A stretch of DNA of 64,000 bases from Nocardioides pinisoli (GTDB taxonomy: Bacteria > Actinomycetota > Actinomycetes > Propionibacteriales > Nocardioidaceae). The position numbers were made by a program, and so were the translations under genes. The notes beneath the pieces were generated by a model, which made no database searches, had not been told where the DNA came from, and worked only from the letters and a program-made list of their open reading frames with translations. The stretch covers positions 124,001-188,000 of the forward strand of contig NZ_JANARS010000008.1 in the NCBI RefSeq assembly GCF_024199985.1. Direction: 5' to 3'. Shown here one piece after another: positions 63,569 to 64,000 of this stretch (the stretch's first letter is position 1; every line of letters starts with the position of its first letter).

Positions 63569-64000
63569 ATGCACCAGCACAGCTCGGCCCAGCCACGCAC
63601 CGACCGGGTCGCGGTCGTCGTCAACACCGCGGCGCGACGAGGAGCGCGGGCGCTCCCGCTGGTCGAGGCGGCGATGCGCGGCGTCTCCGACGACGTCACG
63701 GTGCACCCGGTGCACGGCGGGCTCGAGCTGGTGGAGGCGCTGGAAGACGCGGTCGAGTCCGAGCCGGACCTGCTCGTGGTCGGCGGCGGTGACGGCACGA
63801 TCGGGTGCGCGGCGGCGATGGTCGCCCACACCTCCAGCACCCTCGGCGTCCTGCCGCTCGGCACCGCCAACGACTTCGCCCGCACGCTGGAGATCCCAGG
63901 GGACCTGGCGGCCGCGGTCGACACGCTGCTCCACGGCCACGTCGTCGACGTCGACCTCGGGCGCGTCGACGGCCGGGCCTACCTCAACGTCGCCTCGGTC
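63569..64000 (+). CDS. Diacylglycerol/lipid kinase family protein, 3' end outside window
   Basis: 144 codons visible, open to the last base of the window. The catalytic domain of DAGK/YegS-type lipid kinases is recognisable: VAVVVNTAARRGARALPLVE, the nucleotide-binding glycine loop LLVVGGGDGTIGCAAAMVAH and the LGVLPLGTANDFARTLEIPG motif. Full-length members are about 300 aa, so roughly half is missing. Phosphorylates a lipid hydroxyl at the membrane; the substrate cannot be told from this part. Confidence 0.92.
   Translation, partial: MHQHSSAQPRTDRVAVVVNTAARRGARALPLVEAAMRGVSDDVTVHPVHGGLELVEALEDAVESEPDLLVVGGGDGTIGCAAAMVAHTSSTLGVLPLGTANDFARTLEIPGDLAAAVDTLLHGHVVDVDLGRVDGRAYLNVASV

Overview
The window is a high-GC actinobacterial chromosome segment, most like a Nocardioidaceae (Nocardioides-type) genome. 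The evidence is strong G/C bias at codon third positions, many GTG starts, pervasive 4-nt GTGA/ATGA gene overlaps, SigE-type ECF sigma factors, an actinobacterial integration host factor, an HtdX/FabG4/FadA2-type fatty-acid cluster, a PyrR-UCCNGNGAGG leader next to the Shine-Dalgarno, and many leaderless transcripts (TAnnnT box about 6 nt before the start codon). No rRNA, tRNA, CRISPR array, transposase or prophage was seen. Family assignments are from recognition of motifs in the translated sequence; no database was searched.

Layout. 1-5.4 kb: 3' part of aconitase, a HIT-like protein, then a membrane beta-propeller gene broken by an in-frame TGA, a SigE-type sigma factor and a DUF3105 protein. 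5.4-6.9 kb: a patch of less GC-biased sequence with two NTF2/SnoaL-like proteins and a small gene broken by a one-base frameshift. 6.9-13.7 kb: alpha/beta hydrolase, two thiamine-related small proteins, a GNAT enzyme, a protein under a perfect LexA (SOS) box, a triple-Nudix protein, an SMP-30 lactonase and dxs. 13.7-17.2 kb: a second sigma/beta-propeller pair and a MetP/MetS-type NSS transporter whose 42-residue small subunit is easily missed. 17.4-26.4 kb: fatty-acid metabolism (fadB, fadA, PAC2 protein, tesB, MaoC hydratase, fabG4, fadA2), ending in an unusual 31-bp inverted tandem repeat.

26.6-50.4 kb is dominated by de novo pyrimidine synthesis. pyrR-pyrB-pyrC is followed, after about 11.7 kb of unrelated genes (DUF3060, VOC proteins, a CoA-transferase, an ABC-F protein with an apparent leader peptide, and the glycerol genes glpD-glpK-glpF / iclR-glpK2), by carA-carB-pyrD-pyrK-like-pyrD-like-pyrF and a lipoprotein. 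Both halves start with nearly identical PyrR-binding leaders, so they should respond together to UMP. The pyrK-like/pyrD-like pair lies beside a complete class 2 pyrD, and its PyrD member has lost catalytic residues.

50.5-60 kb is the information-processing block common downstream of pyr genes in actinobacteria: mihF, gmk, rpoZ, coaBC, metK, priA, def, fmt, an MmcQ-like gene and rsmB. 60-64 kb holds an AAA ATPase, a secreted protein with a Gln/Asp repeat tail, a stand-alone LigD-type polymerase domain, a hypothetical protein and the start of a diacylglycerol-kinase-family gene.

The items I would look at first are: the LexA-controlled leaderless gene at 9121-9565; the ABC-F leader peptide with alternative hairpins at 33459-33570; the degenerate PyrD paralogue at 48256; the duplicated PyrR leaders; the triple Nudix protein; and the 31-bp repeat cluster.
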